This document shows, piece after piece, positions 8,805 through 17,026 of a stretch of DNA of 64,000 nt. The notes under the pieces are model-generated. The model saw nothing but the letters and a program-made list of their open reading frames with translations, was not told the origin of the DNA and did no database searches. The DNA is from Phycisphaerales bacterium. Its GTDB lineage: Bacteria; Planctomycetota; Phycisphaerae; UBA1845. The position numbers and the translations under genes are program-made. Position 1 is the stretch's first letter, and each line of letters starts with the position of its first letter. The stretch covers positions 1 to 64,000 of the forward strand of contig JADZBE010000038.1 in assembly GCA_020852275.1 (NCBI GenBank). Direction: 5' to 3'.

Positions 8805-8876
8805 TGGCGGCGGGCCAAACGGCACGAATCCAACGGTTTTCCTTGGAAAACTGGACCCCCGCCCGCGTGGGGTGAC
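8777..8876. repeat. composite hairpin element with GTCA/TGAC ends
   Basis: The left arm starts GTCATTCCCGC. Near the centre is a short palindrome, TTTTCCTTGGAAAA. The right arm is CTGGACCCCCGCCCGCGTGG and ends GGGGTGAC. Left and right ends are complementary, as in a small non-autonomous mobile or REP-type element. Close relatives lie at 21188-21290 (inverted) and 22008-22080. Confidence 0.65.
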
Positions 8877-8980
8877 GCGCCAGCGAAGCCGTCCCCAAGA
8901 CGACCGGCACGCTGCCTGCTACGATCACGGTCGGACGCCCCGTGGGACGCGCGAGGCTGATTTCGCGCCGCTGGGCCGCG

Positions 8981-9097
8981 GACGCGTGGCCTGCTTGGAT
9001 TGCGACGCATGGCCTGAACGCGTGGACTGCTTGGCATTGGACGCATGGCCCGCTTGGAATGAAACGCGTGGCTTGCTTGGAACTGGACGAATGGCAT
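8981..9097. repeat. degenerate 23-bp tandem repeat carrying the next gene's start codon
   Basis: Units begin at 8981, 9004 (a 13-bp partial), 9017, 9040, 9063 and 9086, with the shared pattern [G/A]ACGC[A/G]TGGCCTGCTTGGA. The last, partial unit reads GACGAATGGC, and its ATG (9091) is the start codon of the ABC-ATPase. The translation-start region has therefore been copied upstream several times, or the gene start has been captured by an array. Confidence 0.7.
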
Positions 9098-9795
9098 ACA
9101 TCGAACTCAAAGGCGTGACCAAGGCCTACCGCAAGAAGAACCTCGACGTGATGGCGCTGGCGGGCTTGGACATCGCCATCAACCGGGGCGAGTTCGTCGC
9201 GCTGATGGGGCCCAGCGGCTCGGGAAAATCGACGCTGCTCAACCTCCTCGGCGGGCTGGACTCGCCGACGACGGGCACGATCGCCGTCGGCGACACGGAC
9301 ATCGGGCGCATGGCCGAGACGGAACTGACAAGCTGGCGATCGCAGCACGTCGGCTTCATTTTTCAGATGTATCACCTGCTCCCCGTGCTGACGGCCTCGC
9401 AGAACGTCGAGCTTCCGCTGCTGCTGTTCCGCATGAACGGCAAGGAGCGGCAGGAGCGCGTGCGGCTGGCGCTGGACATCGTCGGGCTGGCGGAGCGCAT
9501 GGAGCACAAGCCGAGCCAGCTTTCCGGCGGGCAGGAGCAGCGCGTGGCGATTGCCCGGGCGCTGGTGACCGACCCGGACCTGCTGCTGGCTGACGAGCCG
9601 ACGGGCGATCTCGACGCGGACAGCGCGCATGAAGTGCTCCTGCTGCTCGAACGGCTCAATCAGGAGTTCGGCAAGACCATCATCATGGTGACGCACGACC
9701 ACAAGGCCGCGGGTCACGCGCGACGCCTGCTCCACCTGGAGAAGGGGAAGCTGTTCTCCGACACGCAGAAGGCCGAGACGATGGTGACGTATTGA
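9091..9795 (+). CDS. ABC transporter ATP-binding protein, MacB/LolD-like
   Basis: This 234-residue protein starts at ATG 9091; the frame is open much further upstream, but that part only translates repeats. Walker A is GPSGSGKST (about 38-46), then a Q-loop in [12 protein letters not shown], signature [15 protein letters not shown], Walker [13 protein letters not shown] and a switch His in MVTHDH. The DEPTGDLD and GFIFQ context fits the MacB/LolD/FtsE group, which energises lipoprotein release or peptide/antibiotic export. No permease gene lies on either side, so the partner must be encoded elsewhere. The substrate cannot be assigned. Confidence 0.85.
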   Translation: MAYIELKGVTKAYRKKNLDVMALAGLDIAINRGEFVALMGPSGSGKSTLLNLLGGLDSPTTGTIAVGDTDIGRMAETELTSWRSQHVGFIFQMYHLLPVLTASQNVELPLLLFRMNGKERQERVRLALDIVGLAERMEHKPSQLSGGQEQRVAIARALVTDPDLLLADEPTGDLDADSAHEVLLLLERLNQEFGKTIIMVTHDHKAAGHARRLLHLEKGKLFSDTQKAETMVTY

Positions 9796-9906
9796 CGTGG
9801 AGGCGCTCGAGACCGGGGAGCCGTAAGACGCGTCCGCCTTGCCCGTGGAACTCGTCAGACTTCGAGTTTATTGACGCTGCGACAGGGCAGTCCTAACGTT
9901 AAGTGC

Positions 9907-10179
9907 ATGGCGCCATCCGAAATCATTGAGCTTCAGAAGAAAACGCCGTTCAGCGGCCTGCGGATCGTCCTGACGGATGGGCAGTCGTATGACGTGCACC
10001 ACCCGGAGTGCATGTTGGTCTCGCGACGCGTGGTCCATCTGGCGATCTATCCGGGGGCGGATGGTGTCCCGGAAAAGAACGTGTATCTGGACCCTATGCA
10101 CGTCGTCCGAATCGAGCCGCTCCCCGCCGCCAACGGCGACCCGCCGCGCAAGTCAAACGGTCGCAAGAACAAGGATTGA
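9907..10179 (+). CDS. small conserved protein (PFxxLRIxxxDGxxYxVxHPE type)
   Basis: With ATG 9907 the protein has 90 residues; an upstream in-frame start at 9871 would add 12. It reads EIIELQKKTPFSGLRIVLTD followed by GQSYDVHHPECMLV, a pattern seen in a widespread family of short planctomycete and proteobacterial proteins with no known function. The end is basic (PPRKSNGRKNKD). It lies 36 bp upstream of lutB and reads the same way, so it may share its transcript. No catalytic or membrane motif is seen. Confidence 0.6.
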   Translation: MAPSEIIELQKKTPFSGLRIVLTDGQSYDVHHPECMLVSRRVVHLAIYPGADGVPEKNVYLDPMHVVRIEPLPAANGDPPRKSNGRKNKD

Positions 10180-10215
10180 GGAGCGGCCATCGGCTTACGC
10201 CGCCACCTGCACGCC

Positions 10216-11709
10216 ATGCACGAATCTCCCGCAACAACCGCGAGTGCTTCCAACGGGCACGGACTGCCTGCCTTGGACGGTCGGCGCATCGACTTCATGC
10301 CCGGCGTGCGCGCGGCGCTGGCGGATGCGCCGCTGCAGCGCGCGGTCTCGCTGGCGACGCTGAAAAAGACGGACGTTCGCAACGCCTCCTTTGCAAAGCT
10401 CAAGAACGCCGAGGACATCCGCACCCTCGCCGGCCTCATCAAGCAGCACACCCTCGACCACCTCGACCGCTATCTTGAGCAGTTCGTCGCCCACTTCGAG
10501 AAGCTCGGCGGCGTGGTGCATTTCGCGGAGACCGCCGCCGAGGCCAACGCCATCATCTGCCGCATCGCGCAGGAAAACGGCAGCAAGTTGTGCGTCAAGG
10601 CCAAGTCGATGACCACCGAGGAAACGCACCTCAACGCCGCGCTGGAGAAGATCGGCGTGCAGACCGTCGAGACCGATCTCGGCGAGTTCATCGTGCAGAT
10701 TGACCATGACCGCCCCAGCCACATCGTCACGCCGATCATCCACAAGGATCGGTTCACGGTCGCCCGCGCCATGCACCGCGAGCTGGGCGTGCCCTATACG
10801 GAAGACCCGACGGAGCTGACGCAGCACGCGAGGGTGTATCTGCGCGACATCTTCCGCCGCGCCGATCTGGGCGTCACCGGCGTGAACTTCGCCATCGCCG
10901 AGACGGGCACGATCTGCATCTGCACCAACGAAGGCAACGGCCGCCTCTGCACCACGCGCCCGAAAGTCCACGTCGCGCTGATGGGCATTGAGAAGGTGAT
11001 CCCGCGCTTCAGCGACCTCCCGGTGTTTCTCAAGATGCTCGCGCGATCCTCGACGGGTCAGCCGCTCACCGTGTACACGTCGCTGATCAACGGTCCGCGC
11101 CGCGCTTTCGACCGCGACGGGCCGGAGAAACTCCACGTCGTCATCATGGACGCGGGGCGCACGGGCATTCTCGAGCAGGAGGAATATCGCGAAGTGCTGC
11201 GCTGCATCCGCTGCGGCGCATGCCTGAACGGCTGCCCCGTGTATCGCAAGATCGGCGGGCACGCGTATCAGAGCACCTACCCGGGCCCGATCGGCAAGCT
11301 GGTGACGCCGCTGCTGAAAGGACTGGAGCCGTACGCGGACTTGCCGCAGGCGTCGAGCCTGTGCGGCGTGTGCAAGGAGGTCTGCCCCGTTCGCATCGAC
11401 ATCCCCGAGATTCTCGTCAAGCTCCGCCGCGATCAGGTCGGCCGGGGCATCGTCAGCCCCCTGCACCGGCTCGCCTTCCGGCTGGCCGGGTGGACGTTTG
11501 CCAAGCCCTGGCGCTATCGCCTGGCACAACGATTCACGCGTTTCTTTCTCAACATCCATGCGACCGGCGGATACACCTCGACGCTGCCGGTGAAGTCCGC
11601 GACGAAGGTCCGGGACATGGCCGTGCCGCCGGGACCGTCGTTTCGGCAGAGGTGGGAAGCGGGTCTGAGGGACGAGGCTGCTTTGGATTCCGACCGATCG
11701 GGCCAGTAG
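10216..11709 (+). CDS. lutB: LutB/LldF-family lactate-utilisation iron-sulfur protein
   Basis: This 497-residue protein is the usual LutB length. The N-terminal two thirds is a LUD domain (KSMTTEETHLNAALEKIGV, VNFAIAETGTICICTNEGNG). The C-terminal third has two 4Fe-4S clusters, CIRCGACLNGCPVYRKIGG (near 330) and CGVCKEVCPVRIDIPEIL (near 382). In the family, LutABC oxidise L-lactate to pyruvate in the cytoplasm. Here lutC follows after one inserted gene, and no lutA (Cys-rich CCG-domain) gene is present in the window. The substrate is inferred from the family only. Confidence 0.9.
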   Translation: MHESPATTASASNGHGLPALDGRRIDFMPGVRAALADAPLQRAVSLATLKKTDVRNASFAKLKNAEDIRTLAGLIKQHTLDHLDRYLEQFVAHFEKLGGVVHFAETAAEANAIICRIAQENGSKLCVKAKSMTTEETHLNAALEKIGVQTVETDLGEFIVQIDHDRPSHIVTPIIHKDRFTVARAMHRELGVPYTEDPTELTQHARVYLRDIFRRADLGVTGVNFAIAETGTICICTNEGNGRLCTTRPKVHVALMGIEKVIPRFSDLPVFLKMLARSSTGQPLTVYTSLINGPRRAFDRDGPEKLHVVIMDAGRTGILEQEEYREVLRCIRCGACLNGCPVYRKIGGHAYQSTYPGPIGKLVTPLLKGLEPYADLPQASSLCGVCKEVCPVRIDIPEILVKLRRDQVGRGIVSPLHRLAFRLAGWTFAKPWRYRLAQRFTRFFLNIHATGGYTSTLPVKSATKVRDMAVPPGPSFRQRWEAGLRDEAALDSDRSGQ

Positions 11710-11742
11710 AATCAGCGACGTCAGCATCAGGAGGCCTGGCAC

Positions 11743-12291
11743 ATGCTCACCCGCTCGCTCATGACTGCGGAGGATTTCGAGAAGGTCGCGGAATCTGTGG
11801 GTTCATGCGAACTCATACGAGGGGAGGTGGTCACGTTCTCACCCGAAGGTTTCAGACACAGCAGCATTACCGAGTCATCGGCCTTCATCTTGGGGCAATG
11901 GGCCAGATGCACGAAACTGGGACGCGTGCTTTCCGGTGAACCCGGGTTCGTGGTCGCCACCGATCCAGATACCGTCCGCGGCGCCGACGTCGCCTACATC
12001 TCCTTTGCACGAATGCCCAAACAGATCAACCCCGTGGGCTTCTGCAAGCAGCCGCCGGAACTGGTGGTTGAAGTTCTCGGCGAGGGGCAGGGCTGGCCTG
12101 AAGTGCTGGAGAAGGTTGCTCAGTATCTGCACATGGGCGTGGATCGGGTCTGGGTTCTTGATCCGGGCACGCAGCAGTTAAACGTGTTTCGCAAGGACGC
12201 GCCGCCGGTGGTGTATTCGTCCGAGCCGTGGATCGAAGACGCCGAAATCCTTCCCGACTTTCGCGTTCGGGTCAGCGAGTTTTTTGAATAA
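11743..12291 (+). CDS. Uma2-family (DUF820) putative restriction-endonuclease-fold protein
   Basis: This 182-residue protein shows the family pattern in order: SCELIRGEVV (early Glu), HSSITESSAFILGQW, RGADVAYIS (Asp), PPELVVEVLG (Glu-x-Val in the last core strand), then EKVAQYLHMGVDRVWVLDP. These positions correspond to the PD-(D/E)xK nuclease-like core of the Uma2 family, whose members are often multicopy in cyanobacteria and planctomycetes and have no established role. It sits between lutB and lutC; its stop overlaps the lutC start (TAATG at 12289-12293), so it appears fully integrated in the operon. Confidence 0.85.
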   Translation: MLTRSLMTAEDFEKVAESVGSCELIRGEVVTFSPEGFRHSSITESSAFILGQWARCTKLGRVLSGEPGFVVATDPDTVRGADVAYISFARMPKQINPVGFCKQPPELVVEVLGEGQGWPEVLEKVAQYLHMGVDRVWVLDPGTQQLNVFRKDAPPVVYSSEPWIEDAEILPDFRVRVSEFFE

Positions 12292-13070
12292 TGCCGGATG
12301 CACGCAGTGCCATTCTTGATCGCATCCGCCGGGCCGTCGCGGCGGTTCCGTCTCACCGCCGCGCGCCGCTGCCCGACGTTTCGCCGGCGACGCTGCGCCA
12401 GGTGCAGCACGGCGGCGATCTTGTGCAAGCCTACTGCGAGCAGGCGAAGTCGATGGGTCTGATCCCGTCGACAACGTCGGAGTCGGACGTGGGGCGCCGC
12501 GTTGCGGAAATCCTCCGCGGCGAGAATGCGACAAAGCTGGCGTTCGAGCCGAACCTGCCGTGGGAGAGCGCGATCCGCGCCGCATGTCCGGGCCTCGAAA
12601 TTCTCGACCTTGCGCGCGGCGACGAGACATTCTACGGCGTTGATGTCGGCATCACCGGCGCCGTGTGCGCCGTGGCGGAGACCGGCAGCCTTCTCGTGGA
12701 CAACGCCAAGGGGCGCTTCCGCTCGCTGACGCTGATCCCGCCGCTGCACGTGGTCATCATCAAGGCGTCGCAGATCGTGGCCGACCTGGTGGATTTATTC
12801 TTCGCGGGGGGATGTGGATCGACGCCATCCACCGCCTGTTCACCACAAGCATTCGACTCGAATTCGCAAGTTCCCAAACTCAACTCGCAAGAGTCCGCCC
12901 GCTCGTCTCAATCGCACGGCAATTCTCTGCCTCCGCCCTGCGCTGCGGAACTTCCAACAAATCTCACCATCATCACCGGTCCCAGCAAAACCGCGGACAT
13001 CGAGGGCGTTCTGGTCACCGGCATTCACGGGCCCTGCAAGGTCTATGTGCTGGTCATCGCGGAGACCTGA
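12291..13070 (+). CDS. lutC: LutC/YkgG-family lactate-utilisation protein with internal insert
   Basis: This 259-residue protein has an LUD domain with the conserved stretches YGVDVGITGAVCAVAETGSL, LIPPLHVVIIKASQIVADL and, after an insert, NLTIITGPSKTADIEGVLV then GIHGPCKVYVLVI. Family members run about 190-240 residues. Here about 50 residues rich in Ser, Asn and Gln (roughly 172-220, bases 12808-12955) interrupt the loop between IVADL and the TGPSKTADIE motif. The reading frame is preserved on both sides. Translation is coupled to the Uma2 gene (TAATG). It would act with LutB in lactate oxidation. Confidence 0.85.
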   Translation: MPDARSAILDRIRRAVAAVPSHRRAPLPDVSPATLRQVQHGGDLVQAYCEQAKSMGLIPSTTSESDVGRRVAEILRGENATKLAFEPNLPWESAIRAACPGLEILDLARGDETFYGVDVGITGAVCAVAETGSLLVDNAKGRFRSLTLIPPLHVVIIKASQIVADLVDLFFAGGCGSTPSTACSPQAFDSNSQVPKLNSQESARSSQSHGNSLPPPCAAELPTNLTIITGPSKTADIEGVLVTGIHGPCKVYVLVIAET

Positions 13071-13300
13071 CGCGACGGCAGTTCCCACTCATGGGAATGC
13101 CCGAATCTCCCTGACGGTCACTGCTCGATCGACTGCGTGTTGCCCCGCACCGCTTCGCGCCACGGTGCGCTGCGCCGAAAGGCACATTGAAGTTTGAGCA
13201 GCGCAAGAGGCCGAAAGCACCCTCTCGGGGCTGATGCTTCGCAACTCATCCGGCACGGATTCTGCCGCTCCGACTTTGTTTCCCCCACAGGAGATTGCGC

Positions 13301-14500
13301 ATGAAAACTTCTCGATTCTGGAAATGCGGCGCGGACGTCGCTGCCGCGCTCCTGGTCTGCTTCATCCTCTGCGCCGGATGCCCGAACACATCCAATTCGC
13401 CCGACGGCACGACATCCAAGAGCGTGGTGGTGATCGGCTACAACGACCTGGGCATGCACTGCATGAACCAGGACTTCTCGGAACTCATGATCCTGCCCCC
13501 GTTCAACACCTTGCACGCTCAGGTCATCGAGCGTGGGGGGGAGGCGCCGCGGTTGCTTGCCTCCGGCGTTACCGTCTCCTACTCAATCGCCTCCAATACG
13601 ACCTCCCGCGACAAGACGAACTTCTGGACGTACGTCGAGCCGCTCATGGGAGTGCAGCTCGCGCCTGACATCGGGTTGGCAGGCAAGGGCCTGTCAGGGC
13701 ACATGGATCCAACCGGTGAAAACGACTGGTTCGCGCGGGGAATTCCGATCACTCCGCTGGAGGACGATGGATCGGAGAACCCCTATCCGCTGGCGACCAT
13801 TACGGTCGAGCGCGACGCAGTTGCCGTCGCGGACACAATGGCTGTCGTGCCGATCTCGTGGGAAATCAACTGCGATCTGTGCCATGCGACGGAGGGCATT
13901 TCGGTGGCCACGGACATCTTGCGCAAGCACGACGCCCGGTTTGGCACGGCGCTGGAGAACTCGAAGCCCGTTCTGTGTGCCGGCTGCCATGGGGATCCGG
14001 CACTGGGGCTGGATGGCGAGGCGGATGTGTCGAGCCTTTCACACGCGATGCACGGATCGCACGCCTCGCGCATGGAAGGGGCGGGCATCGACAACATGTG
14101 CTATGCCTGTCACCCCGGGCAGCGCACACAATGCCTGCGCGACGTGCATTTCAGCGCCGGCATGACCTGCACCGATTGCCACATTTCAATGGAAGCTGTG
14201 GCGGAGGCGTCCCGCCGACCTTGGGTGGACCTCCCACGCTGCGACGGCTGCCACGGCCGCGAGAATTGGAGCTTTGAGCAAGCCGATACCTTGTATCGCA
14301 ACAGCGTGGGGCATGGGAACGTGCACTGCGAGGCGTGTCATGGAAGCCCCCATGCAATCCTCCCCACGACCGATCCGGCGGACAACGTGCAGTCCGTCCA
14401 GCTTCAAGGACACTCCGGACCGATCGACACCTGCACCGTCTGTCATACCTCGACGCCGGACGAGGGATTCTTCCACCATAGCGGCGGCGAAGGCGACTGA
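13301..14500 (+). CDS. secreted seven-haem cytochrome c lipoprotein
   Basis: This 399-residue protein starts at ATG 13301 with AGGAG 7 bp upstream. A lipobox ends at LCAGC, so export and lipidation are expected. The N-terminal domain (about 35-180) starts VVVIGYNDLGMHCMNQDFSE and has no haem motif. From about 185 there are seven CxxCH motifs: CDLCH, CAGCH, CYACH, CTDCH, CDGCH, CEACH and CTVCH. His-rich segments (SHAMHGSHASRM) can supply distal ligands. It stands alone after lutC with a 230-bp gap; a link to lactate oxidation is possible but only positional. Role: periplasmic or surface electron transfer, partner unknown. Confidence 0.88.
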   Translation: MKTSRFWKCGADVAAALLVCFILCAGCPNTSNSPDGTTSKSVVVIGYNDLGMHCMNQDFSELMILPPFNTLHAQVIERGGEAPRLLASGVTVSYSIASNTTSRDKTNFWTYVEPLMGVQLAPDIGLAGKGLSGHMDPTGENDWFARGIPITPLEDDGSENPYPLATITVERDAVAVADTMAVVPISWEINCDLCHATEGISVATDILRKHDARFGTALENSKPVLCAGCHGDPALGLDGEADVSSLSHAMHGSHASRMEGAGIDNMCYACHPGQRTQCLRDVHFSAGMTCTDCHISMEAVAEASRRPWVDLPRCDGCHGRENWSFEQADTLYRNSVGHGNVHCEACHGSPHAILPTTDPADNVQSVQLQGHSGPIDTCTVCHTSTPDEGFFHHSGGEGD

Positions 14501-14848
14501 TGATGCAAGCGACCGTGCTGCCGAATGGGTTGCGCTCACCCAAGCCTTGAAGCGCCATCCGCGTGGAACCTCCCTTGCGGTGAAAGCCCGCGTCGTAGCC
14601 TGGACCGCCGAGGCGGCGGCGACCGGATGATGCCGCGCTTCCGCCAACGCCGTTCCCAGCCGATTGTCGATCGCTGTTGATTTCGACTGGATCCCCTCCG
14701 GGAGCAGACCATCCTAAGAAGACCAGGCGCTCGTGCGTCAGGACCGGCGCGGCAGGTCGGCCTGATCGTGTCCGCCGACCTCTCATTGCGAAATCACCCG
14801 CCCGGTCGAATAATCCCGGTGCGTTCCGGGAGGTCGGGGAGTCATACC

Positions 14849-17026
14849 TTGTTCGAGCGTCGCCTGCGATTTCTGCTTGTGCTGTTCGGCGCCGCGGCGC
14901 TGGTGCTGCTGGCGCGGCTGCTCCAGCTTCAGGTCGTGCAGGGCGAAGTTTATCGGCAGCACGTGCAGGATCTGCTCCGCGGCACGCGCGAGTCGCTGCC
15001 GTTCGTGCGCGGCGGCATTTTCGATCGGCAGGGCAGGCCGCTCGTCACCGATGCCCCCTGCTGGCAGATTGCGGTGGACTATCGCGTGCTGTCGTACGAC
15101 GCGTCGCGCCTGCGAAGCTGCACGACCGCTTACGGGCTGAAGCGCCGCTACGCCGCCCTCGCGCCCGGCGTGGATCCCGGCGCGGCGTTTGCCGCGGAGC
15201 TCGACGAGATGTGGCGGCGCCTGGCGGAGTTCGGCGAGGCCGATCCGGCCGAGCTGCGCGGCCGCCGGGATCAGATCATCGCGCGCGTGCGCCGCATCCG
15301 CGAGCTGGTCGCGGCGCGGGCGGGGTATGATGATGAAGTCGTCGAGGAGCGATCGGCGCACGCCGTCATCCGCGAGCTGGGCGCGGAGCGTCACGTTGAA
15401 GCGCGCACGCTGTTTCAACGCTACCCGTGGGTTCACATCCAGCCGGCCACCGTCCGCCGCTATCACGACGCCGAGCCGCTGGCCCACATCCTTGGGCGGC
15501 TCGGTCCCGTGGACGCGGGCGATCTGGAGCGCGATCCCCAGGCCGACGACCGCTTCGCCCGGTATCTGCCGGACGAGCGCATCGGCCAGTTGGGCGCGGA
15601 GAAGCTGCTCGACGCGAGCCTGCGCGGCCGCAGGGGAGAGCTGGTGCGCGACCGCAACGGAGACACGGTTCCGGAGGAGTACCTGCCCGCGGAAAACGGG
15701 GAGGACGCGCGGTTGACCCTCCGCGCGGACTTGCAGCAGCGCCTCTACGACCTTTTCGCGCGCATCGTGCCGACGTATCCCGACGTCAGCGGCGGTTGCG
15801 CCGTCGTGCTCAGCGTGGACACGCGGGACGTGCTGGCATGCGTGTCGTACCCGTCCTACGACCCGGCGATGTTTCAGGAGAACTTCACGCAGCTCCGCGA
15901 CGACACCGCCCGGCTGCCGCTCGTCTTTCGCGCCGGCGCCACGCAGTACGCGCCCGGCTCCATCGTCAAACCGCTGATCGGCATCGCCGCACTGGCGGAG
16001 GGAAAGCTCGGCCTCGGCGCCACGGAGCATTGCGCCGGCTATCTCTTTCCGGAGACGCCCGACGCGCCGGCCTCGAAGTGCTGGGAAATCGAGGGCACGG
16101 GGCAGCGCATGCATCACGGCGACGTGGACGTCGTAGCGGCGCTGCGCGGAAGCTGCAACCTCTTCATGTACAAGGTCGGCGAGCGCCTCGGCGTCCGCGA
16201 GATCACCGCCTGGTTCGATCGCGTCGGCATCGGGCGACCTACCGGCGTGGGGCTTGCGGAGGAAGTGAGCGGCATCAACCCGACGCCGGCCTATCTCGCT
16301 TCCCGCGGGCTGCCGCTTACGTCCGGCTACGCCCGCGCTTATGCCATCGGGCAGGGCGAAATCAGCGTCACCCCGCTTCAGGCCGCGAACCTGATCGCGT
16401 GTTACGCCGGCGGTTCGTTTCGCCCGCTGAGGCTGAAGCTCGGCGCGCCGCTCGCCGAGGCCGCGCCGCTGCCCGGCAGCCCCGCGCAGTGGCGCGCCAT
16501 CCGTGAAGGCATGTACGAGGTGGTCAATCATCCGTCCGGCACCGCGCACAAGTACGTCTCGTTTGCCGACGACGGCTACGTTCTGTGCGGCAAGACGGGC
16601 AGTGCCACCGCCCCGGCACGACCGACGCTCTACGCCGTGCCCGCGGAGGATGAAGCCGGCGCCGCCGACGTGTTCTACGTCCCGGCCGGCAGCCGCGCGG
16701 ACGCGCTACAGCGCTTCGAGCTGGCGCATCCGGGCTGGACGGCGAAGACCGACGAGATGGCCGTGGTCAGCACGTGGCCGGCGGACCCTCCACCGCTTCC
16801 GAAACGGCTGTCGCACGCGTGGTTCGGCGGCTTTCTTCAGCCGCGTGGAGCCGGCGGCGAGCCGGATTGGAGCCGCGCGCCGCGCATCGCCTTCGCCGTG
16901 CTCGTTGAGTTCGGGGGCAGCGGCGGTCGCGTCAGCGGACCCGTCGCGGCCGAGTTGTCGCGCGTGCTGCTGGATACGCTGGGGCCGGACCTTGATCCCG
17001 ACGGAGCGCCGCCCGATGCGCCGTAG
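14849..17026 (+). CDS. mrdA: penicillin-binding protein 2 (MrdA-type transpeptidase)
   Basis: The chosen start is TTG 14849, preceded by GGGGAG with 7 bp spacing; it gives MFERRLRF then a TM helix (LLVLFGAAALVLLARLLQLQ). An upstream GTG at 14768 is also in frame. Length is 725 residues. The dimerisation domain follows (RGGIFDRQGRPLVTDAPCWQ). The transpeptidase domain has SIVK (near 371), SCN (near 435) and KTG (near 581). It cross-links peptidoglycan for side-wall growth with RodA, whose gene overlaps its stop. It shows that this lineage keeps a conventional cell-elongation machine. Confidence 0.9.
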   Translation: MFERRLRFLLVLFGAAALVLLARLLQLQVVQGEVYRQHVQDLLRGTRESLPFVRGGIFDRQGRPLVTDAPCWQIAVDYRVLSYDASRLRSCTTAYGLKRRYAALAPGVDPGAAFAAELDEMWRRLAEFGEADPAELRGRRDQIIARVRRIRELVAARAGYDDEVVEERSAHAVIRELGAERHVEARTLFQRYPWVHIQPATVRRYHDAEPLAHILGRLGPVDAGDLERDPQADDRFARYLPDERIGQLGAEKLLDASLRGRRGELVRDRNGDTVPEEYLPAENGEDARLTLRADLQQRLYDLFARIVPTYPDVSGGCAVVLSVDTRDVLACVSYPSYDPAMFQENFTQLRDDTARLPLVFRAGATQYAPGSIVKPLIGIAALAEGKLGLGATEHCAGYLFPETPDAPASKCWEIEGTGQRMHHGDVDVVAALRGSCNLFMYKVGERLGVREITAWFDRVGIGRPTGVGLAEEVSGINPTPAYLASRGLPLTSGYARAYAIGQGEISVTPLQAANLIACYAGGSFRPLRLKLGAPLAEAAPLPGSPAQWRAIREGMYEVVNHPSGTAHKYVSFADDGYVLCGKTGSATAPARPTLYAVPAEDEAGAADVFYVPAGSRADALQRFELAHPGWTAKTDEMAVVSTWPADPPPLPKRLSHAWFGGFLQPRGAGGEPDWSRAPRIAFAVLVEFGGSGGRVSGPVAAELSRVLLDTLGPDLDPDGAPPDAP

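Larger units (their letters stand above)
8542..9090. other. 550-bp intergenic region with two kinds of tandem repeat
   Basis: This region lies between the divergent sigma-factor and ABC-ATPase genes. It holds a 31-bp tandem hairpin array (8715-8804), one composite hairpin element (8777-8876) and a degenerate 23-bp array (8981-9097). Open frames crossing it only translate the repeats (SRAGGNP-type peptides). Promoters for both flanking genes must lie here, but none is clear. Confidence 0.6.

Noticed and set aside
7915-9090. Long N-terminal extension of the ABC ATPase frame (about 390 codons)
   Set aside because: The extension is antisense to the sigma-factor gene and then translates intergenic repeats; the ATPase homology begins at the ATG at 9091.
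14516-14786. Small frames between the cytochrome gene and mrdA on either strand
   Set aside because: All are short, Arg/Ala-rich readings of GC-rich DNA without start signals or motifs.
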